From Bifidobacterium parmae (GTDB lineage Bacteria; Actinomycetota; Actinomycetes; Actinomycetales; Bifidobacteriaceae), in the NCBI RefSeq assembly GCF_002860365.1, contig NZ_NMWT01000003.1, positions 152,047 through 216,046 of the forward strand: 64,000 nt of DNA, in the 5' to 3' direction. Made by a program: the position numbers and the translations under genes. A model generated the notes under the pieces. It was not told where the DNA came from, did not search any database, and saw only the letters and a list, made by a program, of their open reading frames with translations. The first letter of the stretch is position 1. The number at the start of each line of letters is the position of its first letter. Shown in pieces: positions 9,260-18,250 of the stretch.

Positions 9260-11869
9260 TCAGGCGCGCAACTGTGCGCCGAGCTCGGCGGCCTTGTCGA
9301 CGATGGCCTTGCGGATCGCCTCGCTGTCCTCGGCGGACAGGGTCTTGTCCGGCGAACGGAACACCACCGCGAAGGCGAGGGACTTCTTGCCCTCACCGAC
9401 CTGCTCGCCGGTGAACACGTCGAACAGTTCGATGGATTCGAGGTTCGCGCCGGCGGCCTCGCGCACCACGTCCTCCAGCTGGGCGGCGGTCACCTTGTCG
9501 TCCACGGTGAATGCGAGGTCCTGCTTGACGGGCGGGAACGTGGAGATCGGCTTGGCCTGCACCGGCTTGCCGTCGAGCGTCGAGAACAGCGCGGTGAGGT
9601 TCAGTTCGAACGCGGCGGAGTGCTCGGGGAAGCCGAGCGCCTCGTTGACGTGCGGGTGGAGCTCGCCGACGAAGCCGACGAACGTGCCGGCGGCGTTCAC
9701 ACGGGCGAAACGGCCCGGATGCCACTGTGCGGGCACGTCGGCGGCGGCCGGCTGGTCGAGCTCGATGGCGGCGCCGAGACGGTCGGCGATGCGGTGCACG
9801 GCCTCGACCGCGTCGGACCAGTCGACCGGACGCTTGCCGCCCAGCCAGCCGGTGTTCTCGGCGAGACCGGTCAGGATGCCGGCCACGTGGTCGGGCTGGT
9901 CGGGCAGGCCGGCGTCGAGCGCGGCGAGCTGCTCGGGCGTGGGCTTCACGCCGCCGGGCAGGGCCGGGATGGCGGGCGCGTCCGGGTTCCACAGGTACAC
10001 GTGGCCGAGCTCGTAGAGCGACACGTTCTCGATGCCACGGCGGATGTTGCGCTGCACGGTCGCGGCGAGCGTGGGCAGGATGTGGCGGCGCAGGTACGGG
10101 CGGTCGCCGTACAGCGGGTTCGCGATCTCGACGCTGACCTTCTTGGTGGCCTCCGCGTCGTAGCCGAACGCCTTGTAGTCGTTGTCGCCCACGAACGGGT
10201 AGCTCAGGGCCTCCACCATGCCGTATTCGGCGAGCTCGTCGGCGACGCGGCGACGGCGCAGCTGGTCGGCGGTCAGGCCGACCGCGCCCTTGACCGGCGC
10301 CGGCGGCACGGTGACGGGGATCTCGTCGTAGCCGACGAGACGCGCGACCTCCTCGACCAGGTCGCACGGCTCGTTCAGGTCCGGACGCCAGGTGGGCGGG
10401 GTGACGGAGAATTCGCCGTTGCCGCCGCCGGCCACGGTGCAGCCGATGTCGGTGAGGATGTCGGAGATGGCGTTCACGCCGGTGTCGAGACCGGCGACGC
10501 GCTTCACCTCGGAGGCCTTGAAGTGGATGGCCTTGCGGCGGTGCGTGTTGTTCACGTCGGTCGGCTTCTCGCTGGCCTCGCCGTCGCCGTACTTGATGAG
10601 CAGGTCGGCGGCCATCTGCGCGGCGGCCGGCTGCAGCTGGTAGTCGACGCCGCGCTCGAAGCGGCGGGACGCCTCGGACGGGATCTTGTGGCGGCGGGCG
10701 GAACGGGCGATGGACACCTGGTCGAAGTGCGCGGCCTCGAGCAGGATGTTCTTCGTCTCGGCGGTCACCTCGCCGTACAGGCCGCCCATCACGCCGGCGA
10801 GACCGATGATGCGCGAGGCGCGCTGCCCGTTCGGCGAATCGGTGATGAGCAGGTCCTCGGGGCTGAGCTCGTGCTCCTTGCCGTCGAGGGTGACGAGCTT
10901 CTCGCCCTCGTTCGCGCGGCGCACGACAATCGGGCCTTCGAGCTTGTCCATGTCGTAGGCGTGCATCGGCTGGCCGAGGTCGAGCATCACGTAGTTGGTG
11001 ACGTCCACGGCGAGCGAGATGGAGCGCACGCCGGCGCGGATGAGACGGCGGCGCATCCAGTTCGGCGTGCGCGAGGTCGGGTCGAAGCCGCGGATGGCGC
11101 GCGCATAGTAGCGGTCGCAGCCGGGCACGCCGTGGATCGGGTTGTTGTCGTCGATCTCGACCTGGATGTCCGGCACGGTGCCGGAGGCCTCGCCGGCGGC
11201 GACGGGCACGCGGGCGTTGAGCTCCTTGACCGGGTCCGTGTACGCGGCGCCGGTGGAGTGGTGGTATTCGCGGGCCACGCCGCGGTAGGACAGCGTGTAG
11301 CCGCGGTCCGGCGTGATGTTGATCTCCAGCAGCGGCTGGTCGAGGTGCAGCAGGTGCATCGCGTCGTCGCCGGGCTTCAAGGCCTCGTATTCCTCGGGCG
11401 TGAAGCCGTAGTGGCGCAGCAGGATGATGCCGTTGTGGTCGTCGCCGAGGCCGAGCTCACGCTCGGAGGCGCACATGCCGTTGGAGATGTGGCCGTACGT
11501 CTTGCGCGGCTCGATGCGGAAATCACCGGGCAGGACGGCGCCCGGCAGGGTCACGACGACCTTCTCGCCGGCGGCCATGTTCGGCGCGCCGCAGATGATG
11601 CCGCGCGGCACCTTGTTGCCGTTCTCGTCGGTCTCGTTGTATTCGTCGCCGACGTCGACATGGCACCAGTTGATGATCTTGCCGTTCTTCTGCGGCTCCG
11701 GGGTGGCGTCGACCACGTAGCCGACGACGATCGGGCCGGTCACCTGGGAGGCGTGGATCTCCTCCTCCTCGAGGCCGACCTTGACCAGGTCCTTGGCGAG
11801 CTGCTCGTAGGTGAGGCCGGACGGAACCTCGACGTGCTCCTTGAGCCAATCGATATCAACCATAGGCAT
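9260..11869 (-). CDS. pheT: Phenylalanine-tRNA ligase, beta subunit
   Basis: An 869-residue subunit of the (alpha-beta)2 synthetase charging tRNA-Phe. The order is: N-terminal tRNA-binding OB fold (about residues 40-170), B3/B4 editing domain, B5 domain, the inactive synthetase-like core, and a C-terminal anticodon-binding ferredoxin-like domain ending FPPVKQDLAFTVDDKV and AEDSEAIRKAIVDKA. It starts 6 bp after pheS. GGGGGAG fits the ATG of MPMVDID better than the next ATG two codons on. Same operon as pheS. Confidence 0.97.
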   Translation of the reverse strand: MPMVDIDWLKEHVEVPSGLTYEQLAKDLVKVGLEEEEIHASQVTGPIVVGYVVDATPEPQKNGKIINWCHVDVGDEYNETDENGNKVPRGIICGAPNMAAGEKVVVTLPGAVLPGDFRIEPRKTYGHISNGMCASERELGLGDDHNGIILLRHYGFTPEEYEALKPGDDAMHLLHLDQPLLEINITPDRGYTLSYRGVAREYHHSTGAAYTDPVKELNARVPVAAGEASGTVPDIQVEIDDNNPIHGVPGCDRYYARAIRGFDPTSRTPNWMRRRLIRAGVRSISLAVDVTNYVMLDLGQPMHAYDMDKLEGPIVVRRANEGEKLVTLDGKEHELSPEDLLITDSPNGQRASRIIGLAGVMGGLYGEVTAETKNILLEAAHFDQVSIARSARRHKIPSEASRRFERGVDYQLQPAAAQMAADLLIKYGDGEASEKPTDVNNTHRRKAIHFKASEVKRVAGLDTGVNAISDILTDIGCTVAGGGNGEFSVTPPTWRPDLNEPCDLVEEVARLVGYDEIPVTVPPAPVKGAVGLTADQLRRRRVADELAEYGMVEALSYPFVGDNDYKAFGYDAEATKKVSVEIANPLYGDRPYLRRHILPTLAATVQRNIRRGIENVSLYELGHVYLWNPDAPAIPALPGGVKPTPEQLAALDAGLPDQPDHVAGILTGLAENTGWLGGKRPVDWSDAVEAVHRIADRLGAAIELDQPAAADVPAQWHPGRFARVNAAGTFVGFVGELHPHVNEALGFPEHSAAFELNLTALFSTLDGKPVQAKPISTFPPVKQDLAFTVDDKVTAAQLEDVVREAAGANLESIELFDVFTGEQVGEGKKSLAFAVVFRSPDKTLSAEDSEAIRKAIVDKAAELGAQLRA

Positions 11870-11875
11870 GGGTAA

Positions 11876-12940
11876 TCACTCCCCCATCACAAACTGTTCG
11901 GCGAAACGCACGTCGCCCTCGACGAGGTCGTGCATGTCGTTGATGTCGGAACGCAGCAGCAGCGTGCGCTCCATGCCCACGCCGAACGCGAAGCCGGTGT
12001 ACTCGTTCGGGTCGATGCCCGCGGACTTGAGCACGTTCGGGTTGACCATGCCGCAGCCGCCCCATTCGAGCCAGCCCGGGCCGCCCTTCTTGTCGGGGAA
12101 CCACAGGTCGAGCTCGGCGCTCGGCTCGGTGAACGGGAAGTAGCTCGGACGCAGACGGGTCTTGGCCTCCGGGCCGAACATGGCGACGGCGAGCTTGTCG
12201 AGCACTCCCTTGAGGTCGGCCATGGTCAGGTGCTTGTCGACGGCGAGCGCCTCGCACTGGTGGAACACCGGGGTGTGGGTGGCGTCGAGCTCGTCGGTGC
12301 GGAACACGCGGCCCGGGGAGGCGATGTACAGCGGCACGCCGCGCGACAGCAGGGCGCGCACCTGGTCGGACGAGGTCTGCGTGCGCACGACCATGTTGGA
12401 GCCGACGAAGCCGGCGGCGTCCTTCGCCTGGTTGCCCTTCACGTAGAAGGTGTCCTGCATCTGGCGGGCCGGATGGTCCGGGCCGAAGTTGAGGGCGTCG
12501 AAGTTGTACCATTCGGCCTCCACTTCGGGGCCGGCGGAGATCTGCCATCCCATGGAGATGAAGAAGTCCTCGACGTCCTCCATGAGCTTGGCGAGCGGGT
12601 GGCGCGCGCCGAGCGGCTTGCGCGCGACCGGCAGCGTCATGTCGACGGTCTCGGCGGCGAGCGCGGCGGCCTCGGCGGCCTCCTTGAGCTCCTTCTCCTT
12701 GGGGCCGTAGGCGCGGCCGAAGTCGGCGCGCAGCTTGCCCATGAGCTTGCCGGCGTCCTTCTTCTGGTCCTTGGGCAGTGCCCCGATGGCCTTGCTGGCC
12801 TGCGTCATCGCCGAGTCGGCTCCGGCGTATTCGCTCTTGATGGCCTTCAATTCCTCCAGCGTGGAGGCGTTCTGGATTTTCGCGATGCCTTCGGCGACCG
12901 CATCGGTCACCGCTTGCGCATCGAATAGCGCTTCTGCCAC
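11876..12940 (-). CDS. pheS: Phenylalanine-tRNA ligase, alpha subunit
   Basis: The 354-residue catalytic subunit. The N-terminal coiled coil is followed by the class II core: GARHPLAKLMEDVEDFFISMG, motif 2 region FRTDELDATHTPVFHQCE, and motif 3 GFAFGVGMERTLLLRSDI. I place the start at GTG (VAEALFDAQAV), which has AGGAAAGGG five bases upstream and gives the usual length. The frame is open 26 codons further, but that stretch crosses a palindrome-rich leader. The operon is pheS-pheT. Confidence 0.95.
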   Translation of the reverse strand: MAEALFDAQAVTDAVAEGIAKIQNASTLEELKAIKSEYAGADSAMTQASKAIGALPKDQKKDAGKLMGKLRADFGRAYGPKEKELKEAAEAAALAAETVDMTLPVARKPLGARHPLAKLMEDVEDFFISMGWQISAGPEVEAEWYNFDALNFGPDHPARQMQDTFYVKGNQAKDAAGFVGSNMVVRTQTSSDQVRALLSRGVPLYIASPGRVFRTDELDATHTPVFHQCEALAVDKHLTMADLKGVLDKLAVAMFGPEAKTRLRPSYFPFTEPSAELDLWFPDKKGGPGWLEWGGCGMVNPNVLKSAGIDPNEYTGFAFGVGMERTLLLRSDINDMHDLVEGDVRFAEQFVMGE

Positions 12941-12970
12941 GAGCACCCTTTCCTTTATATCTGCTTCACT

Positions 12971-13015
12971 GACGTGCATTGCACGTGGGGAGACACGCGA
13001 AAACACGCGTTTCCC
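12971..13015 (-). promoter_or_regulatory. Palindrome and hairpin in the pheST leader
   Basis: ACGTGCATTGCACGT is a perfect 7-bp-arm palindrome. Next to it, GGGGAGACACGCG / CGCGTTTCCCC can form a hairpin. Both lie 30-75 bp before the pheS start. They may be an operator plus leader structure; there is no recognisable T-box or Phe-rich leader peptide. Confidence 0.45.
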
Positions 13016-13145
13016 CAAGCGTTGTCCAACATCACATTGTCACGGTATGACTCGACATGGCCGCCCGGTTCCATCACGTGGTCGCGGGGCGGTCGGCGCA
13101 TGGTCGGCATGCGACCGACATGCGGCCGGCACATGTCCATGCGTC

Positions 13146-14042
13146 TCAGCGTCCGCTCATGGCGAGGCTCATGAGCATGACCGCGGCGGACGTGCCGAGG
13201 TTCAGCGATTCGGCCTTGCCGTACAGCGGGATCGACACGATGCGGTCCATGCGTTCGAGGATGGCGGCGGGCAGTCCCCTCGCCTCGTTGCCGAACAGCA
13301 CGGCGTCGCCGCGCACGCCGTTCGCGCCGCGCGTCGCGCCCGCCGCGTCCGCCGCGCGTTCGGCGAGCACGTCGGGCAGCGTTTCGGGCTTGCGTTCCGG
13401 CGTGCCGTACACGTCGGCGGCGATGGTGTTGAGATCGTCGCGTTCCATCCACTTGAGGAAGGTGCCGGTGTCCATGCGGAGCACGGGGATGTGGAACAGG
13501 GATCCGGCGGTCGAACGGATGACCTTCGGGTTCAGCGGGTCGACGCATTCGTCGACGAACACGACCGCGTCGCATCCGGCGGCGTCCGCGGCGCGGATCA
13601 CGGTGCCCGCGTTGCCCGGGTCGCGCACCTGCCAGAACGCGGCGATGAGCGGGCGTTCGGAGAGACGGACGGCGGAGATCTCCGTGTGGAGCGTCTCGAT
13701 GTCGCCCACGGCGACGATGCCCTGCGCGTCCTTGCTGATCTTGGCCATCACCTCGCGTGTGACGTGATGCACGTAGATCGGCGTCTTGCGGGATTCCTGC
13801 GACTTGTCGACGATCACGGCGAGCGTGTCGGACAGGTACGGTTCGCCGTCGGGGTCGACGTCGATCGCGACGTACAGGTCGCTCACCACGTCGGGACGCC
13901 ATGTGACGGCCTCGCGCACGGACTGCGGGCCTTCGATGAGGAAACGGCCGGAGCGTTCACGGCCGGCCGGGCGCGCGAGTCCGGCGACGCGCTTGATTCG
14001 GTCGGATTTCGGATTGTCGATCACTGCATGGTTGATGGGCAT
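13146..14042 (-). CDS. SpoU/TrmH-family RNA 2'-O-methyltransferase
   Basis: A 298-residue SPOUT methyltransferase using SAM to methylate a ribose in rRNA or tRNA. Visible features are the N-terminal substrate-binding domain with RSGRFLIEGPQSVREA, then motif 1 QVRDPGNAGTVIRAADAAG, motif 2 LFGNEARGLP and motif 3 IPLYGKAESLNLGTSAAVML (the knotted SAM site). Proteins of this design include RlmB- and TsnR-like enzymes; the exact target base cannot be read. The start has a TAGGGT box 7 bp upstream and so may be leaderless. It lies upstream of pheST on the same strand but 205 bp away. Confidence 0.9.
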   Translation of the reverse strand: MPINHAVIDNPKSDRIKRVAGLARPAGRERSGRFLIEGPQSVREAVTWRPDVVSDLYVAIDVDPDGEPYLSDTLAVIVDKSQESRKTPIYVHHVTREVMAKISKDAQGIVAVGDIETLHTEISAVRLSERPLIAAFWQVRDPGNAGTVIRAADAAGCDAVVFVDECVDPLNPKVIRSTAGSLFHIPVLRMDTGTFLKWMERDDLNTIAADVYGTPERKPETLPDVLAERAADAAGATRGANGVRGDAVLFGNEARGLPAAILERMDRIVSIPLYGKAESLNLGTSAAVMLMSLAMSGR

Positions 14043-14049
14043 GCCCTCC

Positions 14050-14055
14050 ACCCTA
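14050..14055 (-). promoter_or_regulatory. -10 box of a probable leaderless transcript
   Basis: TAGGGT on the minus strand, 7 bp from the methyltransferase ATG; see the recurring TANNNT-N6-8-start pattern in the findings. Confidence 0.45.
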
Positions 14056-14132
14056 CCGTCACGCCTACCGCGCCGCGGCACCGGGCACGGGGCACCGGGC
14101 CGCGGCCGTCGGCTTTCATCCGAACGGCGATG

Positions 14133-15551
14133 TCATGAAAGCATGTGCTCGGCGTCGACCAGGTGCAGGTTCTCCTCCAATGTGGCTTTACGCCGGGTCG
14201 TCTCGCTTGCGGGATGTTTGGTGAACAGATAGAGAATCCGCTCTCCCGCCTCCTTGACCAAAGGCGATCTGCTTTTGAGCGTATCGATGGTTTCGGTTTC
14301 GTTCACGTTCTCTCGCCACTTGCATTCGCCCAGCAACACCTTATGGTTGAACGAGTCCGCCATGACGATGTCGATGTCGGCCTGCTCCCGTCGCATCGGA
14401 TCGTTGCCCCACCACTTGCCCATGTCGGTCGGAACGAACTCGTCCTGGCCGTCATCGTAATGCTTCAGCAACCACTGCAGACACATGGTCTCGAACTGCT
14501 GTCCGACATAGGTGTCGAACGCCGGGCCTTCGGTGCCGATACGGCCTGCCGCGCGCCCACGCCGCGCATCGATCATCTGCGTGGACGGCGCGACGAACCG
14601 ATACCAGTATGCGAAGAACGGATCGCGGAGCTTCCACAACCCCTTGCGGGAACGAATCGGATTCTCGCCGAACGGGACCTGCCGTTCGATGATCTTCAAC
14701 TGTTCGAGCGTACGAAGATACGCGCCTATCGCATTCTGTTCGACGCCGGCGTATTCGGCGATCTCCTTCGGCCGGGTCCGCCCCGAACCGATCGCATCCA
14801 GCACGGAACTATATGCGGCCGGCTCGCGCAGCTCCTGACGAAGGAGCATCATGGGTTCCTGATAGAGCAGACCGGATTGGCTGAAGCATTGCACCATGAC
14901 GTTCTCCTGGAACGTCATGGCCGAATCGATCTGCTCCAGATAGTAGGGCGTGCCGCCGAACACCGCGTAGTACTGGATGCGGTCCTTCCAGTCCGCGTTT
15001 CCGGGCATCATGCGACACGCGTCGAACAGGTCGAACGGCTTGAGCTGGATCTGCGCGTTCCGCCTGCCGTACAAAGGACTGTGGTAGCCGAGTACTTTGC
15101 CCTCCATGAATCCCTCGTTGCTGCCGCACAGAATCATCATGACCCGGGTGTCCTTGAACTGGTGGTCGATGGCTATCTGCAGCACGGACGGCAGACCGGG
15201 TTCCACGGAGGCCGCATACGGGAACTCATCGAACACGAACACGAACCGTCGTTTCTCCTCCTTGGCTTTTCGGGCGACGTACGAGAACGCGTCCTCCCAG
15301 GTTCGGAACGGCCCGCTGTCCTCGGTCTCCCCGAAAAACCGGCGGGCCTCCGAGGAAAAACCACGCAGGTTCATCGCCGCGCTCTGTTCTTTGGCCGTGA
15401 ACCACAGCGTCGGGCGCTCCTCGCAGAATTTCGACAGCAACGCGGTCTTACCCACGCGGCGACGCCCATATACCACGATCATCTGGAATTTGCCCAGCGA
15501 ATAGTGGTGGTCCAGCACACCGAGTTCCTCGTCCCTGCCTACGAATCCCAT
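14133..15551 (-). CDS. ATPase with C-terminal DUF234 nuclease-like domain
   Basis: A 472-residue protein. The N-terminal AAA/STAND-type ATPase has Walker A VYGRRRVGKTALL (about residues 27-39) and Walker B FVFVFDEFPYAA. A winged-helix segment in the middle (RPKEIAEYAGVEQNAIGAYL) is followed by a C-terminal DUF234 region with ADIDIV ... LLGECKW, the D-x(n)-E-x-K pattern of a PD-(D/E)xK fold. This family is widespread and variable in bacteria and archaea; its role is not established, and it is often found in accessory regions. I chose the ATG at MGFVGRDEE, with GAAGGG just upstream. The promoter is AT-rich with four AACATTAA motifs. Confidence 0.85.
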   Translation of the reverse strand: MGFVGRDEELGVLDHHYSLGKFQMIVVYGRRRVGKTALLSKFCEERPTLWFTAKEQSAAMNLRGFSSEARRFFGETEDSGPFRTWEDAFSYVARKAKEEKRRFVFVFDEFPYAASVEPGLPSVLQIAIDHQFKDTRVMMILCGSNEGFMEGKVLGYHSPLYGRRNAQIQLKPFDLFDACRMMPGNADWKDRIQYYAVFGGTPYYLEQIDSAMTFQENVMVQCFSQSGLLYQEPMMLLRQELREPAAYSSVLDAIGSGRTRPKEIAEYAGVEQNAIGAYLRTLEQLKIIERQVPFGENPIRSRKGLWKLRDPFFAYWYRFVAPSTQMIDARRGRAAGRIGTEGPAFDTYVGQQFETMCLQWLLKHYDDGQDEFVPTDMGKWWGNDPMRREQADIDIVMADSFNHKVLLGECKWRENVNETETIDTLKSRSPLVKEAGERILYLFTKHPASETTRRKATLEENLHLVDAEHMLS

Positions 15552-15601
15552 ACGCCCTTCGCTCCTAACCACAAGGTCATCTTCATTAATATTATAGCGA
15601 C

Positions 15602-15654
15602 AACATTAAGGAAGATAACATTAAGAATGTTTAATGTTAGTAAGACAACATTAA
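15602..15654. promoter_or_regulatory. Cluster of four AACATTAA motifs
   Basis: AACATTAA occurs at 15602, 15617 and 15647, and its inverse TTAATGTT at 15631, with spacings of 15, 14 and 16 bp. The block is far more AT-rich than its surroundings and lies just upstream of the DUF234 ATPase start. It may be an operator array for a self-regulating element. Confidence 0.55.
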
Positions 15655-15765
15655 TTGCAATCACGTCTTTTGACGATCACGACGACCGAATCAGCTCACC
15701 GTATGGCTCCTCTCCGGTTCGGCGATGCAGTCGGCACTCACCAGATCGATGCCCGATCGAATGCG

Positions 15766-16896
15766 TCATGCAACGCTTTCCGCAAGTCCACCACTCTGCG
15801 TGTCCGATTGTTCTTCGATCTTGTTCCATCTTCTGCCGTAGAGCGACCGTCCGTCGGCGTTCAGGGAGACGACGGTATGGTCGTCTACGATCCGCTGCGT
15901 TTTCTCGGAGTACGATCCACGTTTGTCGAAAGCGATGAACACCTGCTTGTCCTGCACGTCCGTCTTCGCATACAACGCCATGATGGATTCGATCGGCTCG
16001 TCTCCAATGTTCTTCAGCAGCGTCGAATCATGGATGAGCACCGGAAGAGCCGTATGCTCCAGAACCGTCAGATCGAGGAGAACAACGTCCTTCGCGCGGG
16101 TGCCGGCACCGGTGTCCCGTTCAGTGCCGAAGGTATACGACTGCTTTCCGTTCCGCGTCTCCGATATGTGCAGCTCAGGTGGATTGTTCCCGGCATCGAC
16201 GGCATCGTTCAGTTGTCTCAACGAGGCATTGACTGTATCGGCCATCTGCTTGATGAGCAGCGGCCTTCGTGCCCGCAATGCCTCGGAAGCCTCCTGCATC
16301 GTCGTTTTCAGCGTTTCCGTCTTGTCCCAGGCACCGATCTGCGCCTGCAACCGTTGGATGACGCCGTTCAGCTCACCCGCTTTGTTCCACTCCTCCGTGC
16401 TCAGCGTTCCGGTCTGCCCCATATCGGCGAGTTCGGTCCTCAATCGGTTGATCTGATTGTCGACGGCACCGATCATCAATCGGTACTGTTTCTTCTGCGA
16501 GGCGAGCTCGTCACCGAGGATCTCGGTCAGTTTGTGGTGAAAGGCCTCTATCTCCCCTATTCTTCCGGTATCCACATTCGGGAAGAACTGCCGCAACGCC
16601 TCGATCTGCCGGACATCGACATCGTGCCGGGAGATTCCCGCCCTGTCGATGATGCCGATTTTTGCGGACAGCAGATCACGCTTCTGCAGCAGTTCGCTGA
16701 TCGTCGCTTTGAGTTCGATAACGCGCTCTAATGCGGCGATGCCTTCCTCGAACAGTTTCTGATCGGCCGCCAATTTAAGGTCGCTGAGTTCCCGCTCGGC
16801 CGTCTCCAGCCGCACTTGTGCGCTTCTGCGATCCTGTTTGTTTTTCAACGATATGTAATCGGAAAGACGGCATTGGCCAACTTCTTCGTGAATGAC
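15766..16896 (-). pseudogene. Truncated DUF2326 coiled-coil protein (N-terminus missing)
   Basis: About 376 codons remain open. The visible part is a long coiled coil (ETAERELSDLKLAAD, ERVIELKATISELLQKRDLLS, QKKQYRLMIGAVDNQINRLRTEL) followed by the DUF2326 region with LLDLTVLEHTALPVLIHDSTLLKNI. Intact family members carry an N-terminal ATP-binding half of about 200 residues; no Walker A is present here. No ATG or ribosome-binding site opens the frame, which runs from a stop codon through HEEVGQCRLSDYISLKNK. The homology-bearing part therefore looks like the surviving C-terminal two thirds of a broken SMC-like accessory gene. Expression from an internal TTG is possible but unsupported. Confidence 0.65.
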
Positions 16897-16937
16897 TCAT
16901 CATTTGAAGACATCTTGCGGAGGGTTTCCTTCGACAC

Positions 16938-17453
16938 TTGAGATGGATCAGCAGACGTGCCCATACGATTCCCCGACACTCTGGTGAGCATCGAGATGAC
17001 CTCGGCCACTTGCTCACCGTCAAATCGATGCTCGAACTCGACAAGAAAGCCGGCATCTACAAACCCGGCAGGGGGTACTTCAAGAACCCGTCCCGCATCG
17101 ACCTCGAGAAAGCGGTTAAAGGCGACTCGATCATGTTCGGAGGGAAGAATGCTTCCGGTACCTTCATGTACGTGCTGAACGCTGATGGACGCATCATCTT
17201 CGGAGCAAGGCGCAACCCGTACAACTCGAAGGGGCGCTCACCACATCCCACGCTGCTTGGAGGCAAGGACCCAATCGTGCAGGCTGCCGGTCTCCTGACT
17301 ATCCGAGGTGGAAAAATCGTGTCCTTCGACGACCAGAGTGGCCACTTCAGGCCGAGTTCCAAATCCATGGACAAGGTAGAGACGGCACTACGCAAAATCT
17401 ACAATATAAACCACAAACTGTTCAGCAGCACATTTATCTGGAGGAAAAAATGA
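16938..17453 (+). CDS. Orphan C-terminal toxin-like fragment
   Basis: Up to 171 residues. The recognisable module begins near residue 24 (HLLTVKSMLELDKKAG) and includes KGDSIMFGGKNASG, GRSPHPTLLGGKDPIVQAAG and DQSGHFRPSSKS. An SGHxRP-type end is, to my recollection, seen in C-terminal domains of secreted polymorphic toxins; I cannot name the family. There is no signal peptide, no credible ribosome-binding site and no start of normal quality, so the N-terminal delivery part is missing, as expected for an orphan toxin tail. The stop codon overlaps the next ATG (ATGA), the classic toxin-immunity arrangement. The opposite strand is also open here but looks like a shadow. Confidence 0.55.
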   Translation: MRWISRRAHTIPRHSGEHRDDLGHLLTVKSMLELDKKAGIYKPGRGYFKNPSRIDLEKAVKGDSIMFGGKNASGTFMYVLNADGRIIFGARRNPYNSKGRSPHPTLLGGKDPIVQAAGLLTIRGGKIVSFDDQSGHFRPSSKSMDKVETALRKIYNINHKLFSSTFIWRKK

Positions 17454-17986
17454 GTAAGATACCCGAACTCGAGAACCGGATTAAATCGTTCTTTGGATAT
17501 AGCTCCGACTCGGAGCCCTATGAGAAATGGGAAACTTTAGCAGAGCAGACGACACATCTTGTGGACGAATACGGGTGGAATACCGTCCAACAGGCGTTCT
17601 TCCGCTATGTGCAGACCGAATGCAAAACCTCGGACGACATCGCCCGAGTTGCATTCGCTTACGAGGGACTTGGATGGAACAAAAAACCTGTCCCCAATCC
17701 GTACGAATTCCTTGGCTACCTCTACTACAAAGCCGGATTCCAAAAAGCCCCGTACGATGCCGCGCGAGCCCTCGACGACCTGTGCATCACCGTCCTGCCC
17801 GCATCCGGATACCCGGAGGCGAACATCTACTACCATCCCTATTACGCGGCGGAAGCCGACCCCAAGATGATCGACGCCGTCGAACGCTGGCGTCAACGCG
17901 AAAGCGGCAAAACCGACGAAGACGGCAGCCCGACGAACGACTCCAAAGAGCCGCCCGAGAATCCCAAACAACAGGAGAACCAATGA
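17450..17986 (+). CDS. Probable cognate immunity protein
   Basis: 178 residues, acidic, with no signal peptide. It begins MSKIPELENRIKSFFGY and has a conserved-looking core NPYEFLGYLYYKAGF ... ANIYYHPYYAAEADPKMI, then a charged, proline-rich, probably disordered tail (about residues 148-178). GGAGG stands six bases before the ATG, which overlaps the stop of the toxin-like fragment. I infer immunity from this position, size and acidity; no family name is claimed. It ends in another ATGA overlap with a small third gene. Confidence 0.55.
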   Translation: MSKIPELENRIKSFFGYSSDSEPYEKWETLAEQTTHLVDEYGWNTVQQAFFRYVQTECKTSDDIARVAFAYEGLGWNKKPVPNPYEFLGYLYYKAGFQKAPYDAARALDDLCITVLPASGYPEANIYYHPYYAAEADPKMIDAVERWRQRESGKTDEDGSPTNDSKEPPENPKQQENQ

Positions 17987-18180
17987 CCGCACACGAACTG
18001 CATCAGGACGCGTTCGACATCCCTGGACTACGCGAAGTCCCTGCGGATGACGGCGACCGGCCACCGGATGCACAACCGATGGCGCAACGTCCGCCGCGCC
18101 GCAAAGCGGAATACGCAGAATCGGCTTGGCCAATACCGCGCACGAACAACGATTCAATCAGTTTGGCGCGCTGCGCCTGA
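17983..18180 (+). CDS. Small hypothetical protein coupled to the immunity gene
   Basis: 65 residues, beginning MTAHELHQDAFDIPGLREV. AGGAG lies five bases before the ATG, which overlaps the preceding stop. The C-terminal half (RPPRRKAEYAESAWPIPRTN) looks like out-of-frame or eroded sequence, so this may be the start of a longer gene cut by the same rearrangement that damaged its neighbours. No function is proposed. Confidence 0.4.
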   Translation: MTAHELHQDAFDIPGLREVPADDGDRPPDAQPMAQRPPRRKAEYAESAWPIPRTNNDSISLARCA

Positions 18181-18250
18181 GAAATCTGCCGTCACGATTC
18201 GGACAAGACAAGAAGAGACCGTCCCTCCCCACCGGCCATCCCAAAAGTCT

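Noticed and set aside
8942-11875. Very long plus-strand frames opposite pheT and other genes
   Set aside because: Typical of high-GC genomes: compositionally odd Arg/Val/Gly-rich translations without domains, opposite genes with clear motifs.
12941-13145. T-box riboswitch before pheS
   Set aside because: No T-box consensus, no antiterminator and no Phe specifier loop can be found; only a palindrome and one hairpin.
16860-17395. Minus-strand reading frame opposite the toxin fragment
   Set aside because: It is open for more than 150 codons but has no start with a ribosome-binding site and no recognisable domain. The plus-strand genes have coupled starts and good sites, so I treat it as a shadow.
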